Notes under the pieces: generated by a model
What the model was told of the DNA's origin: nothing
The model's input: the letters and a program-made list of their open reading frames with translations, nothing else
The model's database searches: none
Program-made: the position numbers and the translations under genes
Assembly: GCA_963529665.1 (NCBI GenBank)
Contig: CAUSAG010000030.1
Coordinates: forward strand, 1-19,848
Reading direction: 5' to 3'
Source: Kingella_B sp963529665
GTDB lineage: Bacteria; Pseudomonadota; Gammaproteobacteria; Burkholderiales; Neisseriaceae
DNA: 19,848 nt
In this document: positions 1-7,192 of the stretch, in pieces
How the letters are laid out: each line of letters starts with the position of its first letter
Numbering within the stretch: position 1 is the stretch's first letter

Positions 1-17
1 GTTTGTTGGTTTGACAT
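1..17 (-). CDS. petB: Start of cytochrome b of the bc1 complex (partial)
   Basis: Only the first five codons are inside the window: ATG at 17 followed by codons for S, N, Q, Q. A strong ribosome-binding site (AAAGGGG) lies about 8 bases upstream, in the gap after petA. The identity is inferred from context: in Proteobacteria the Rieske gene is followed directly by the cytochrome b gene in the petABC operon, and only 11 bases separate the two here. The sequence itself is too short to confirm the product. Confidence 0.5.
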
Positions 18-28
18 GATGTACCCCT

Positions 29-613
29 TTAACTTTCGCCAATCAAAACGACGGTGTCGCTGGTGTATTTATATGGCGGGATAACCAAATTGGTGGGTGC
101 GGGCACGCCTGCATACACGCGCCCTGCAAGGTCAAATTTGGAACCGTGGCAAGGGCAGAAAAAGCCGCCTTTCCAGTTGCCACCGCCCAAGTCTGCCGCG
201 CCTACATCGGGGCGGAAGGTGGGTGAGCAGCCTAAATGCGTGCAAATGCCCACGGCAACCCAAAGATTGGGCTTGATGGAGCGCGTGGCGTTTTTGCAGT
301 TTTCAGGCTGCTGGTCGGCATTGGATTTGGGGTCGGCTAATTGACCATCCAACGAGGGCAAATCTTTAACCTGCTGTTCGGTGCGGTTTAACACGAAAAT
401 CGGTTTGCCGCGCCATTCGGCGGTAATCATTTGCCCAGATTCAATTTTGCTGATGTCAAGTTCAACAGCAGCGCCCGCAGCTTTTGCCTTTTCAGACGGA
501 AACCAGCTTGCCACAAGTGGTGTTGCCACCCCTGCGGCGGCAACTGCGCCTGCCCCTGCGGTGGCAAGCGATAGAAAGCGGCGGCGTCCTTGATTAATTT
601 CTTTATTATCCAT
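29..613 (-). CDS. petA: Ubiquinol-cytochrome c reductase, Rieske iron-sulfur subunit
   Basis: This is the [2Fe-2S] subunit of the cytochrome bc1 complex, which passes electrons from ubiquinol to cytochrome c1 on the periplasmic face of the inner membrane. The Rieske boxes are clear: CTHLGC (C124, H126, C129) and CPCHGS (C153, C155, H156). By family knowledge C124, H126, C153 and H156 hold the cluster and C129-C155 form a disulfide. The N-terminus has a twin-arginine motif (GRRRFLS) followed by an uncleaved-type hydrophobic helix (about residues 13-36), typical of Tat-exported Rieske proteins. The length (194 aa) is normal. I chose the ATG at 613 with GGAA just upstream; a TTG at 625 is also in frame but sits on that GGAA. 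petB follows 11 bases downstream, so the two are probably one operon. A DUS core lies inside the gene near 302. Confidence 0.95.
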   Translation of the reverse strand: MDNKEINQGRRRFLSLATAGAGAVAAAGVATPLVASWFPSEKAKAAGAAVELDISKIESGQMITAEWRGKPIFVLNRTEQQVKDLPSLDGQLADPKSNADQQPENCKNATRSIKPNLWVAVGICTHLGCSPTFRPDVGAADLGGGNWKGGFFCPCHGSKFDLAGRVYAGVPAPTNLVIPPYKYTSDTVVLIGES

Positions 614-707
614 TTTTATTTCCAAGATTTAGGCGCATTGGGCAACGTGTAATGCGATGTTGCTTTTTGCGCTTGGAGTGTTAAAAAAGTGCTTTTAAAC
701 GTGGGGA

Positions 708-736
708 TTTTAACCGATTTTATGGCGGAGATTGAA
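708..736 (-). promoter_or_regulatory. Possible promoter of the petA operon
   Basis: On the minus strand TTCAAT (736-731) and TAAAAT (713-708) are 17 bases apart, a sigma-70-like arrangement. It would give a leader of roughly 90 bases before petA. The -35 match is weak, so this is a suggestion only. Confidence 0.35.
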
Positions 737-866
737 GCGGTTTTTTAAGATAGGTTAAGATTTTGTGTTGATGCGGGTTTCAGGCTGCTTTTTGGGGGTG
801 GCGATGATGAAATGGCGTGTAGTTCAAAAGGAGTAGAGCAGGGCGGTCTAGCGGCGGGAGATAGCG

Positions 867-906
867 TTTCAGGCTGCCTTGGTTTGTTCCCAAAGGCAGC
901 CTGAAA
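867..906. terminator. Converging DUS pair forming a hairpin, probable terminator after accD
   Basis: TTTCAGGCTGCCTT (867-880) and its exact complement (893-906) enclose a 12-base loop. Paired DUS downstream of genes are known to act as terminators in Neisseriaceae. It lies about 110 bases past the accD stop and upstream of petA, so it could insulate the two units. Confidence 0.55.
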
Positions 907-968
907 ACCATTACCCAACCTAGCTTGTTTTAAACGCCATCCATCCCATCCAAATTAAGCGCAAGAAC

Positions 969-988
969 ACGGCTTGCAAGCAAGCCGT
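969..988. repeat. Perfect GC-rich hairpin downstream of accD
   Basis: ACGGCTTGCAAGCAAGCCGT consists of two perfectly complementary 9-base arms separated by AA. It is unrelated to the DUS sequence and no T-run follows on either strand, so it is not a classical terminator. It could be a REP-like element or an mRNA-end stabiliser. Confidence 0.45.
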
Positions 989-1017
989 AGCGGCGCGTGA
1001 GAGCATTTTCAGGCTGC

Positions 1018-1890
1018 CTAAACCGCTTCGCTCACTTGCGGTTCGCGTCGCAACAAGGTAATCAAATCGGCAAGGCGTTTTTTCATTTCGCGGCGGTCAA
1101 TGATTTGGTCAATCGCGCCTTTTTCTAGCAAAAATTCGGCGCGTTGGAAACCTTCGGGCAGTTTTTCGCGCACGGTTTGTTCAATCACGCGCGGGCCGGC
1201 AAAGCCAATCAGGGCTTTGGGCTCGGCAACCACAATGTCGCCCAAAAAGGCGAAGCTGGCGGATACACCGCCCATGGTGGGGTCGGTGAGCACGGAGATA
1301 AACGGCAGCCCTTTTTCGTTGAGCAAATGCAGTGATGCGCTGGTTTTGGTCATTTGCATCAGCGAGTTCAGCCCTTCTTGCATCCGCGCGCCACCCGATG
1401 CGGCAACGCAAATAAAGGTGCAGTTATCGGCAACGGCGCGGCGCACGCCTTGCACAAATCGCTCGCCGACCACCGACCCCATTGAGCCGCCGATAAAGCG
1501 AAATTCAAACGCGGCAATCACCACGGGCAAGCCGTGCATTTGCCCGCGCATTACCACGATGGCATCGTCTTCGCCCGTGGTTTTTTTGGCGGCGGTTAGG
1601 CGGTCGGGATATTTTTTGCTGTCTTTGAATTTGAGAATGTCGGTGGGGCGGATGTTGGCGCCGATTTCTTCGCGGTTTTGTTCATCCAGCAAAAGATCCA
1701 AGCGTTCGCGCGCGGTGAGCGCTTCGTGATGCCCGCATTTGGGGCAAACTTGGTGGTTTTGGCTTAGCTCGGTGGCGTATTGGGTGGCGCCGCAAGATGA
1801 GCATTTGCGCCACAAGCCTTCGGGCACGCCTGCTTTTTTGTCGTCATTTTTTTTGATTTTGGGCGGGAGAATTTTGTCTAGCCAGCTCAT
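1018..1890 (-). CDS. accD: Acetyl-CoA carboxylase carboxyltransferase subunit beta
   Basis: AccD pairs with AccA to transfer the carboxyl group from carboxybiotin to acetyl-CoA, giving malonyl-CoA for fatty-acid synthesis in the cytoplasm. The N-terminal zinc ribbon is visible (C30, C33, C49, C52). It is followed by the crotonase-like carboxyltransferase domain with the typical GGSMGSVVGER, ASGGARMQEG and DPTMGGVSASFA segments (about residues 130-215). The length (290 aa) is usual. The ATG at 1890 is preceded by AGAGAGA about 7 bases upstream, and the MSWLDKILPPK start is characteristic of beta-proteobacterial AccD. The gene is alone here, with its own promoter (2012-2040). A DUS variant with one mismatch (TTCAGGCTACCT) lies just upstream near 1908. 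The stop codon overlaps a DUS at 1007-1018. Confidence 0.97.
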   Translation of the reverse strand: MSWLDKILPPKIKKNDDKKAGVPEGLWRKCSSCGATQYATELSQNHQVCPKCGHHEALTARERLDLLLDEQNREEIGANIRPTDILKFKDSKKYPDRLTAAKKTTGEDDAIVVMRGQMHGLPVVIAAFEFRFIGGSMGSVVGERFVQGVRRAVADNCTFICVAASGGARMQEGLNSLMQMTKTSASLHLLNEKGLPFISVLTDPTMGGVSASFAFLGDIVVAEPKALIGFAGPRVIEQTVREKLPEGFQRAEFLLEKGAIDQIIDRREMKKRLADLITLLRREPQVSEAV

Positions 1891-2011
1891 GATTTGATCT
1901 CTCTGTTTTCAGGCTACCTTTGGGGTTTTAGCTTCGCAGAAGCTCGTGAACTCGCTTTCAGGCTGCCTTGTGTTGGGGAATTAGATTGCTTGTACTAAAT
2001 TTGCGGGGCGC

Positions 2012-2040
2012 AATATAGCGGTTATTTTTGCGCTTGGCAA
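2012..2040 (-). promoter_or_regulatory. Sigma-70-type promoter for accD
   Basis: On the minus strand TTGCCA (2040-2035) and TATATT (2017-2012) are exactly 17 bases apart; each hexamer matches the consensus in five of six positions. Transcription would begin near 2005, giving a leader of about 115 bases. The leader contains a small perfect hairpin (AGCTTC/GAAGCT, 1930-1944) and two DUS-like sequences. Confidence 0.6.
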
Positions 2041-2042
2041 AG

Positions 2043-2114
2043 GGCAGCCTGAAAATTGTTTGCGCGGCGTTGTGTCATGTTTTGCGCCATGCGGTGAGCG
2101 GTTTTCAGGCTGCC
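2043..2114. repeat. Converging DUS pair after the amgK operon
   Basis: GGCAGCCTGAAAA (2043-2055) and its complement (2102-2114) are separated by 46 bases. The pair lies just beyond the end of the 170-residue gene (stop at 2141) and just upstream of the accD promoter. It may terminate the amgK unit, although the long loop makes it a weaker terminator than the other pairs here. Confidence 0.45.
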
Positions 2115-2140
2115 TTTGCGCGGGTGCGGCGCGTTATGAT

Positions 2141-2653
2141 TTACAAGTTTTGCGATAGCCAATCCCAAGTGCGGCGAATCACACCCGCGTGCCTTTCAGG
2201 CTGCATGGTTTGCGCCACAGGTTCGCGCGCCATCGCTTCAAAATATTGCCAATCACTCTCGTCAATCGTTGGTTTGAGTAGAAAATACACTTCGCCATAA
2301 ATAGGAAAACCTGATTCGTGCACCATGCGCGTGAGCATTTGCAATTCGCTTTGCGTCATGTCGCTGGCAAAATGGCTTTGCGGGTGCAACACAATGATGC
2401 ACGGCTTGTCGTGCTTTGCCATGCCGCTTTTTGCAAGCGCGTTTTGGAAAATATCGGCGGCGACTTGCTCATCATCAATGGCAACGCGCGGATGCGAAAA
2501 CGGGCAAGGCTTCATCACATCGTCCACCAAGCCGATGCGCAGCGTGGTGGGCATTTTGAAGCTGGCGCGGTTGTTAGACATATTGTGAATTTCAATAATG
2601 CCCGCCGACAGCGACACCAGCAGCACAGGAATATGCGTTTGAATAACAGTCAT
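2141..2653 (-). CDS. Unrecognised 170-residue cytoplasmic protein, coupled to amgK
   Basis: I do not recognise the family. The protein has no signal peptide or membrane helix and looks like a soluble alpha/beta protein. It has hydrophobic strands (residues 3-21, and IIVLHP near 85-91), a polar helix ending in ELQMLTRMV, then a YGEVYFLLKP strand and a C-terminal helical part ending in WDWLSQNL. The start is well supported: ATG at 2653 has AGGAGC about 5 bases upstream, and that site overlaps the end of amgK, whose stop is 9 bases away. The two are therefore almost certainly co-transcribed and translationally coupled. In several bacteria the neighbour of amgK is murU, the next enzyme of the MurNAc recycling route, but this protein shows no nucleotidyltransferase signature. 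A DUS-like core lies inside near 2197. Confidence 0.75.
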   Translation of the reverse strand: MTVIQTHIPVLLVSLSAGIIEIHNMSNNRASFKMPTTLRIGLVDDVMKPCPFSHPRVAIDDEQVAADIFQNALAKSGMAKHDKPCIIVLHPQSHFASDMTQSELQMLTRMVHESGFPIYGEVYFLLKPTIDESDWQYFEAMAREPVAQTMQPERHAGVIRRTWDWLSQNL

Positions 2654-2662
2654 GAGTTGCTC

Positions 2663-3673
2663 CTAAAACGTGTAGCCCGTTTGCAATTCATCATCGCCCA
2701 CCAGTTGCAACAGCAGCGCATACAGCGGGGCAAGCTCTTCATAACGGCGCGATGTGCGGCGCAAATAGTTCAAAAAGCGCGGGATTTCGGGGCGATATTT
2801 ATCCTTGCCATCGCGGTGATACAGCCGCGCAAAAATGCCCGCCACCTTCAAATGCCGCTGCACGCCCATCCATTCATACCATTTATAAAAGACATCAAAT
2901 TGCGCGGGCACAGGCAAGCTCGCCGCGCGCGCCTTTTCCCAATAGCGAATGGTTAAATCCAGCGTAAACTCTTCATCCCATTCAATAAACGCATCGCGCA
3001 GCAGTGACACCAAGTCGTAAGTGATTGCGCCGTATAAAGCATCCTGAAAATCCAAAACCGCAGGGCGGTTGGGCGTGAGCATCAAATTGCGCACGATAAA
3101 ATCCCGATGCACATACACTTTGGGCTGCGCTTCAATCACAGGCAACAGCACATCTAGGGTTTGCTGCCACAGCTGGCGTTGCGCGAAATTCAGGCTGCTG
3201 TTTAATTCTTTTGCCACAAACCATTCGGGAAACAAATTCATCTCGCTCAGCAAAATCTCGCGGCTGTATTCGGGCAACTGGTTGGGCTGGCTGGATTTTT
3301 GCAGCACGATTAACTCGTCAATCGCTTCCAGCAGCAAGGCTTTGTGCGCTTCGGGCGTGTTTTCCAATTGCATCGCTTTAAGGTATTGCACATCGCCCAA
3401 ATCGTTTAACACGATAAAACCTAGCTCCAAATCTTTGGCGAGCACGGTGGGCACATTCAGGCTGCTGAATAAATCGCGCACTTTCAAATAGTTCGCCACG
3501 CTCTCGCGCATTTTCTCAGGCGGCGCATCCATGCAAATCACCGTGCTGCCATCGGCAAAGGTGGCGCGAAAATAACGGCGAAAATCCGCATCGGCGGCAG
3601 CAAAGCTCAATTGAAAGGGCTGATGGGGATACACGCTGGCAAGCCAGTCTTTGAGCAGGGTTTCTCGTTGCAT
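2663..3673 (-). CDS. amgK: N-acetylmuramate/N-acetylglucosamine kinase AmgK (aminoglycoside phosphotransferase fold)
   Basis: AmgK phosphorylates MurNAc or GlcNAc at the anomeric carbon in the cytoplasm, so that recycled peptidoglycan sugars can re-enter UDP-MurNAc synthesis through MurU. The kinase fold is shown by the catalytic loop HRDFIVRN (H189, D191, N196) and the metal-binding DFQD (D208-D211). The following YGAITYDLVSLLRD resembles AmgK of Pseudomonas more than true aminoglycoside kinases. The length (336 aa) fits. The ATG at 3673 has no clear ribosome-binding site. The gene is divergent from lptD, with 71 bases between their starts, and heads an operon with the 170-residue gene. Placement beside lptD is also known in Neisseria. 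Two DUS cores lie inside the gene (near 3189 and 3457). Confidence 0.85.
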   Translation of the reverse strand: MQRETLLKDWLASVYPHQPFQLSFAAADADFRRYFRATFADGSTVICMDAPPEKMRESVANYLKVRDLFSSLNVPTVLAKDLELGFIVLNDLGDVQYLKAMQLENTPEAHKALLLEAIDELIVLQKSSQPNQLPEYSREILLSEMNLFPEWFVAKELNSSLNFAQRQLWQQTLDVLLPVIEAQPKVYVHRDFIVRNLMLTPNRPAVLDFQDALYGAITYDLVSLLRDAFIEWDEEFTLDLTIRYWEKARAASLPVPAQFDVFYKWYEWMGVQRHLKVAGIFARLYHRDGKDKYRPEIPRFLNYLRRTSRRYEELAPLYALLLQLVGDDELQTGYTF

Positions 3674-3695
3674 ACTGTGAATTATTGGGTTTTCG

Positions 3696-3719
3696 GTTAA
3701 AATAGCCCATCATTTTAAC
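3696..3719. promoter_or_regulatory. Perfect inverted repeat in the amgK-lptD divergent promoter region
   Basis: GTTAAAAT (3696-3703) and ATTTTAAC (3712-3719) are perfect complements around an 8-base spacer. Each arm contains TAAAAT, a plausible -10 box reading outward in one direction. The plus-strand box has TGTGAA 16 bases upstream as a weak -35. The arrangement suggests symmetric divergent promoters or an operator shared by both genes. Confidence 0.4.
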
Positions 3720-3744
3720 TTTAAAACCGTTGCAAGGTGTGATT

Positions 3745-6066
3745 TTGTCTCGTTCATTTGTAAGCAAACCATTAGTCGCCATGCTGGGCGTTGCCTTTTC
3801 AAGCAGCGCATGGGCAGTATCGGATACATGGCAGCCTGAAAAGCTGGGTTATGTGTGCCGCGCGCCCAATCCGCAAGCCAATGGCGTTGCCCCCGCCCGC
3901 AAAACAGGTCTGCCCAAGCTGGGGCAAGATGTAACCCGCATTGAGGCAGACAAAGCCGCAGGGCAAACCAATGTGCGCCACCGCGCGCAGGGCGATGTGA
4001 TTATTGAGCGCAACGATGAAACGCTGAACGCCGATTGGGTGGACTACGACCAAACCAGCGAACACGTTTACGCGGGCGACCAATTCACGCTCACTCGCGC
4101 CGATGGGCAAACCGTGCAAGGCGATAAGTTGGACTACGACCTTGCCAAGCATTCGGGCAACGCCGATAACACCGAATTTGTTGCCGAAAAAGACAACAAA
4201 CGGCTGCAAGGCGTAGCACGCAGCCTGAAAATGTACGACGACGACCACCATTCTGCCCAAGACGTTAAATTCAATACCTGCGAAACAGGCGATACTTCGT
4301 GGTACATCCAAGCCAAAGAACTCACCACCAACCGCGAAACAGGCATCGGCGTGGCAAGAAATGCCAAGCTGGTGTTTGCAGGCGTGCCGATTTTGTACAC
4401 GCCGTGGGTGGATTTCCCGATTAATGGCAACCGCAAAAGCGGCTTTTTGGTGCCCACCGTATCCGTGGGCTCAGATGGCGCATCGTTTGATTTGCCGTAT
4501 TACTTCAATCTCGCGCCCAACTACGATGCCACGCTCACCCCAGGCTACATCGGCTCACGCGGCGCACGCATCGGCGGCGAATTTCGCTATTTGCAGCCCA
4601 AATACACAGGCAGCGTAAACGTTAAATACATGCCGCACGACAGCAAGCGCGGCTTAAACAACCGCGCGGCGCTAAGCCTGAAACACAGCCAAACCTTCAC
4701 ATCCAAGCTCACTGGTGGCATTGATTTCAACCAAGTGTCGGACGACGATTACTACCGCGATTTTGCAGGGCGCAACGAGTTGGCCGAAAGCACCAATCTC
4801 ACCCGCAAAGCATGGCTGAACTACACGCAAAAAGTATGGGGCGCGCCATTAAACACAGAATTGATGGTGCAAAAATACCAAATTCTCAACGATTCTAGCG
4901 GCAACAAAGACACGATTTATTCCATCTTGCCGCGCTTGTCTGCCAGCTGGGCAAAAAACATCAATCCACACGCCGAGCTGGATTTCAAAGGGCAGTTCAC
5001 CCGCTTTGACCACAAAGATATGCAAAGCGGCAATCGCGCCGTGATTTACCCCAGCATCAAATGGGATTTTCACAACACATGGGGCTATGTGCGCCCCAAA
5101 GTTGGCGTGCACGCCACGCGCTATTGGCTGGATAAATTTGGCAGCCTGAAAGCCCGCGACACATCGCGCATTTTGCCGATTGTAAACGTGGACAGCGGCA
5201 TCACCTTAGAGCGCCAAACCCGTCTTTTTGGCAACAGCTTTGTGCAAACCGTTGAGCCGCGCTTGTTCTACAACTATACCCCATCCAAATCGCAAAACGA
5301 TTTGCCTAATTTTGACTCATCGCTTAACGATTTCAGCTACGACCAATTGTTCCGCGAAAACATCTATTCGGGCAACGACCGCATCAACGCCAACAACAGC
5401 GTATCCGCAGGTTTGCAAACGCGCTTTCTCAATCCCAACACAGGCTATGAATATTTCCGCGCAGGCATTGGCGAAAAATACCATTTCACCAAAGACCAAG
5501 TTGCCCTTTCAGGCAGCCTGAATCAAAACGAGCGAAAAAACGGCGACATCGTTGCCTTTGCCAGCGGGCAAGTTGCCCCCAGCTGGTTTGCCGACAGCAA
5601 CTGGCATTGGAGCGCCGACAACAAAGCCACTCAACGCTACGATCTCGGCATCCGCTACAACCCCGAAGCAGGCAAAGTGTTGAGCGCGCGCTTCAAATAT
5701 GGGCGAAACGAAGAAATCTATTCAGGCTTTTACGACAAACTGCGCCACATAGACCTTGCCGCGCAATGGCCCATTAGCAACAATCTATACGCCGTTGGGC
5801 GATTGAATTACAGCACTTCTCCGCGTGCCATCCTAGAACAAACCGCAGGGCTGGAATACAAAAACCCATGCGGCTGTTGGAGCGCGAGCTTTGTTGCCCA
5901 GCGCTATGTAACCGAGTGGCAACCCGTGCAAGATAAATACAAATACAAAACCGCTTTCTTCTTCACCTTGCAGCTTAAAGACATCAGCAGCGCAGGCACC
6001 AACGCGCAAGAGCAACTGCGCCTAGGCATCCCTGGCTACACCAAAACTAACGAGGTAAATAAATAA
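3745..6066 (+). CDS. lptD: LPS-assembly outer-membrane protein LptD
   Basis: LptD, with the lipoprotein LptE, forms the outer-membrane translocon that places lipopolysaccharide in the outer leaflet. A signal peptide ends near SSSAWA (residues 19-24). It is followed by the periplasmic LptA-like beta-jellyroll (about 55-200) and a large beta-barrel (about 210-773). Four cysteines stand where LptD disulfides are expected: C38, C179, C709 and C711. The C-terminal pair is separated by one Gly (PCGCW), whereas the Escherichia coli pair is adjacent. I chose the TTG at 3745: AAGG lies about 7 bases upstream, and the start MSRSFVSKPLV lines up with the MARLFSLKPLV start I recall for neisserial LptD. 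An upstream TTG at 3730 and GTG at 3739 are in frame but less likely. surA overlaps the last base (TAATG), so both are one operon. Confidence 0.95.
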   Translation: MSRSFVSKPLVAMLGVAFSSSAWAVSDTWQPEKLGYVCRAPNPQANGVAPARKTGLPKLGQDVTRIEADKAAGQTNVRHRAQGDVIIERNDETLNADWVDYDQTSEHVYAGDQFTLTRADGQTVQGDKLDYDLAKHSGNADNTEFVAEKDNKRLQGVARSLKMYDDDHHSAQDVKFNTCETGDTSWYIQAKELTTNRETGIGVARNAKLVFAGVPILYTPWVDFPINGNRKSGFLVPTVSVGSDGASFDLPYYFNLAPNYDATLTPGYIGSRGARIGGEFRYLQPKYTGSVNVKYMPHDSKRGLNNRAALSLKHSQTFTSKLTGGIDFNQVSDDDYYRDFAGRNELAESTNLTRKAWLNYTQKVWGAPLNTELMVQKYQILNDSSGNKDTIYSILPRLSASWAKNINPHAELDFKGQFTRFDHKDMQSGNRAVIYPSIKWDFHNTWGYVRPKVGVHATRYWLDKFGSLKARDTSRILPIVNVDSGITLERQTRLFGNSFVQTVEPRLFYNYTPSKSQNDLPNFDSSLNDFSYDQLFRENIYSGNDRINANNSVSAGLQTRFLNPNTGYEYFRAGIGEKYHFTKDQVALSGSLNQNERKNGDIVAFASGQVAPSWFADSNWHWSADNKATQRYDLGIRYNPEAGKVLSARFKYGRNEEIYSGFYDKLRHIDLAAQWPISNNLYAVGRLNYSTSPRAILEQTAGLEYKNPCGCWSASFVAQRYVTEWQPVQDKYKYKTAFFFTLQLKDISSAGTNAQEQLRLGIPGYTKTNEVNK

Positions 6067-7007
6067 TGAAACGCAAAATGCTTCCCCTAATCCTAGCCGC
6101 CACACTTGGCATCGCTTTTCAGGCTGCCCAAGCCGAAATCAAACCGCTCAATCGCGTTGTGATGGAAGTCAATTCCAGCGTGATTACTTACAGCGACATT
6201 GAACGCACCGTGCGCGAGCTAAAATCGCGCAACGCAGGGCAAAACATCCCCGAAGAGCAATATGTTCAGGCTGCCAAGCAGCGCCTGTTGGAGCGCGCCC
6301 TGATTGCTGATGCTGCCCGCCAGCAGCAAATCAAAGCCACGCCCAGCGGCATCGACGAAGAGCTCAAACGCCGCGCCGCAGCGAAAAACACCAGCGTAGA
6401 AAATCTATACAAAAAAGCCCAAGCCAACGGCTACACCCGCGAAGCCTACCGCCTAGAAGTCGCCAAAGACGTGCTGGCGGATTACCTGTTAAGCGATTTG
6501 AACAACAACGTGAACATCAGCGATGCCCAAATCAACGAAGCCCTGAAAAGCGGCGCAGCCCTGCCGCAAGGCGAGCCTTATACCGTTTACACCATCCGCC
6601 GCATCATCTTGCAAGCGGGCAACCAAGCCAACATGAGCGCGGTAGAAAATCGGATGCAGCAAATCGCCCAAGCCATCCAGCAAGGCAGCGATTTTGCCGC
6701 CGTTGCCAAACGCTATTCGCAAGAAACCGAAGCCGTGAACGGCGGGTTGCACGAAGTGAGTGACGATATGCTGCCTGAAAATGTGGAAAAACTGATTCAC
6801 CAAATGCAGCCCGGTCAAATCACCAGCCCGCAGCGCGTAGGCACAAGCTGGCAGATTATCCAACTGGTATCCAGCCGCACAGAAAACGACCCCGCCAAAA
6901 TGCAACGCGAAGCCGTGCGCCGCCAATTGGTGCAACAAGCGCGACAAGCCAACCAAGCCCAATTCTTGCAACAGTTGCAACAAAACGCCGTGGTGCGCGA
7001 GTATTAA
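6066..7007 (+). CDS. surA: Periplasmic chaperone and peptidyl-prolyl isomerase SurA (single-parvulin form)
   Basis: SurA escorts unfolded outer-membrane proteins, LptD among them, through the periplasm. A signal peptide ends at QAAQA (about residue 23). The N-terminal helical SurA domain (about 25-150) begins with the typical LNRVVMEVNSSVITYSDIE region. One parvulin domain follows (about 170-275, YTIRRIILQ ... FAAVAKRYSQ ... GGLHEV ... GTSWQIIQL), then a Gln-rich C-terminal helix. At 313 aa it is shorter than the two-parvulin enzyme of Escherichia coli (428 aa), as in other Neisseriaceae. The start overlaps the lptD stop by one base and uses GAGGT about 8 bases upstream, giving tight coupling. 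The pairing makes sense because LptD is a major SurA client. Confidence 0.93.
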   Translation: MKRKMLPLILAATLGIAFQAAQAEIKPLNRVVMEVNSSVITYSDIERTVRELKSRNAGQNIPEEQYVQAAKQRLLERALIADAARQQQIKATPSGIDEELKRRAAAKNTSVENLYKKAQANGYTREAYRLEVAKDVLADYLLSDLNNNVNISDAQINEALKSGAALPQGEPYTVYTIRRIILQAGNQANMSAVENRMQQIAQAIQQGSDFAAVAKRYSQETEAVNGGLHEVSDDMLPENVEKLIHQMQPGQITSPQRVGTSWQIIQLVSSRTENDPAKMQREAVRRQLVQQARQANQAQFLQQLQQNAVVREY

Positions 7008-7019
7008 GCCCAGTCTCAA

Positions 7020-7051
7020 AGGCAGCCTGAAAGTGCATTTTCAGGCTGCCT
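7020..7051. terminator. DUS-pair terminator after surA
   Basis: AGGCAGCCTGAAA (7020-7032) and its exact complement (7039-7051) enclose a 6-base loop, 12 bases after the surA stop. No long T-run follows. The tight loop and position make it the likely terminator of the lptD-surA operon. Confidence 0.65.
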
Positions 7052-7066
7052 AAAATCTATGTTCAG

Positions 7067-7145
7067 CGGCAGCCTGAAAATCAATCCGCGCCATTGTCGT
7101 TTTCAGGCTGCCTTAGCGCATGACATCTTAGCGGCAGCCTGAAAA
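7067..7145. repeat. Cluster of three further alternating DUS
   Basis: Three more DUS cores stand near 7069-7080 (forward), 7100-7112 (reverse) and 7133-7145 (forward). With the surA terminator this makes five cores in about 125 bases, alternating in direction. Any neighbouring two can pair, so several mutually exclusive hairpins are possible upstream of purD. Confidence 0.7.
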
Positions 7146-7192
7146 CATAGTAGCAACACCCCTTCCCATTATTTGCACCCAAAGGACAAAAC

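Larger units (their letters stand above)
614..1017. other. Intergenic region between petA and accD
   Basis: I see no convincing gene in these 404 bases. The region holds the possible petA promoter (708-736), a single DUS near 779, a converging DUS pair (867-906), a GC-rich perfect hairpin (969-988) and a DUS (1007-1018) that runs into the accD stop codon. The stretch 630-770 is relatively AT-rich, as expected for a promoter-bearing leader. Confidence 0.6.

Noticed and set aside
1100..1729. Long plus-strand open frame of 209 codons opposite accD
   Set aside because: It is antisense to an unmistakable accD, has no ribosome-binding site and its product is low-complexity Ser/Arg/Pro-rich, as expected of a shadow frame in GC-rich DNA.
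2318..2956. Plus-strand open frame of 212 codons opposite amgK and its partner
   Set aside because: It spans two well-supported minus-strand genes and encodes a His/Arg/Gln-rich chain with no family resemblance.
7018..7145. Regularly spaced repeats considered as a CRISPR array
   Set aside because: The repeats alternate in orientation, are only about 12-14 bases, and match the dispersed DUS found throughout the window.
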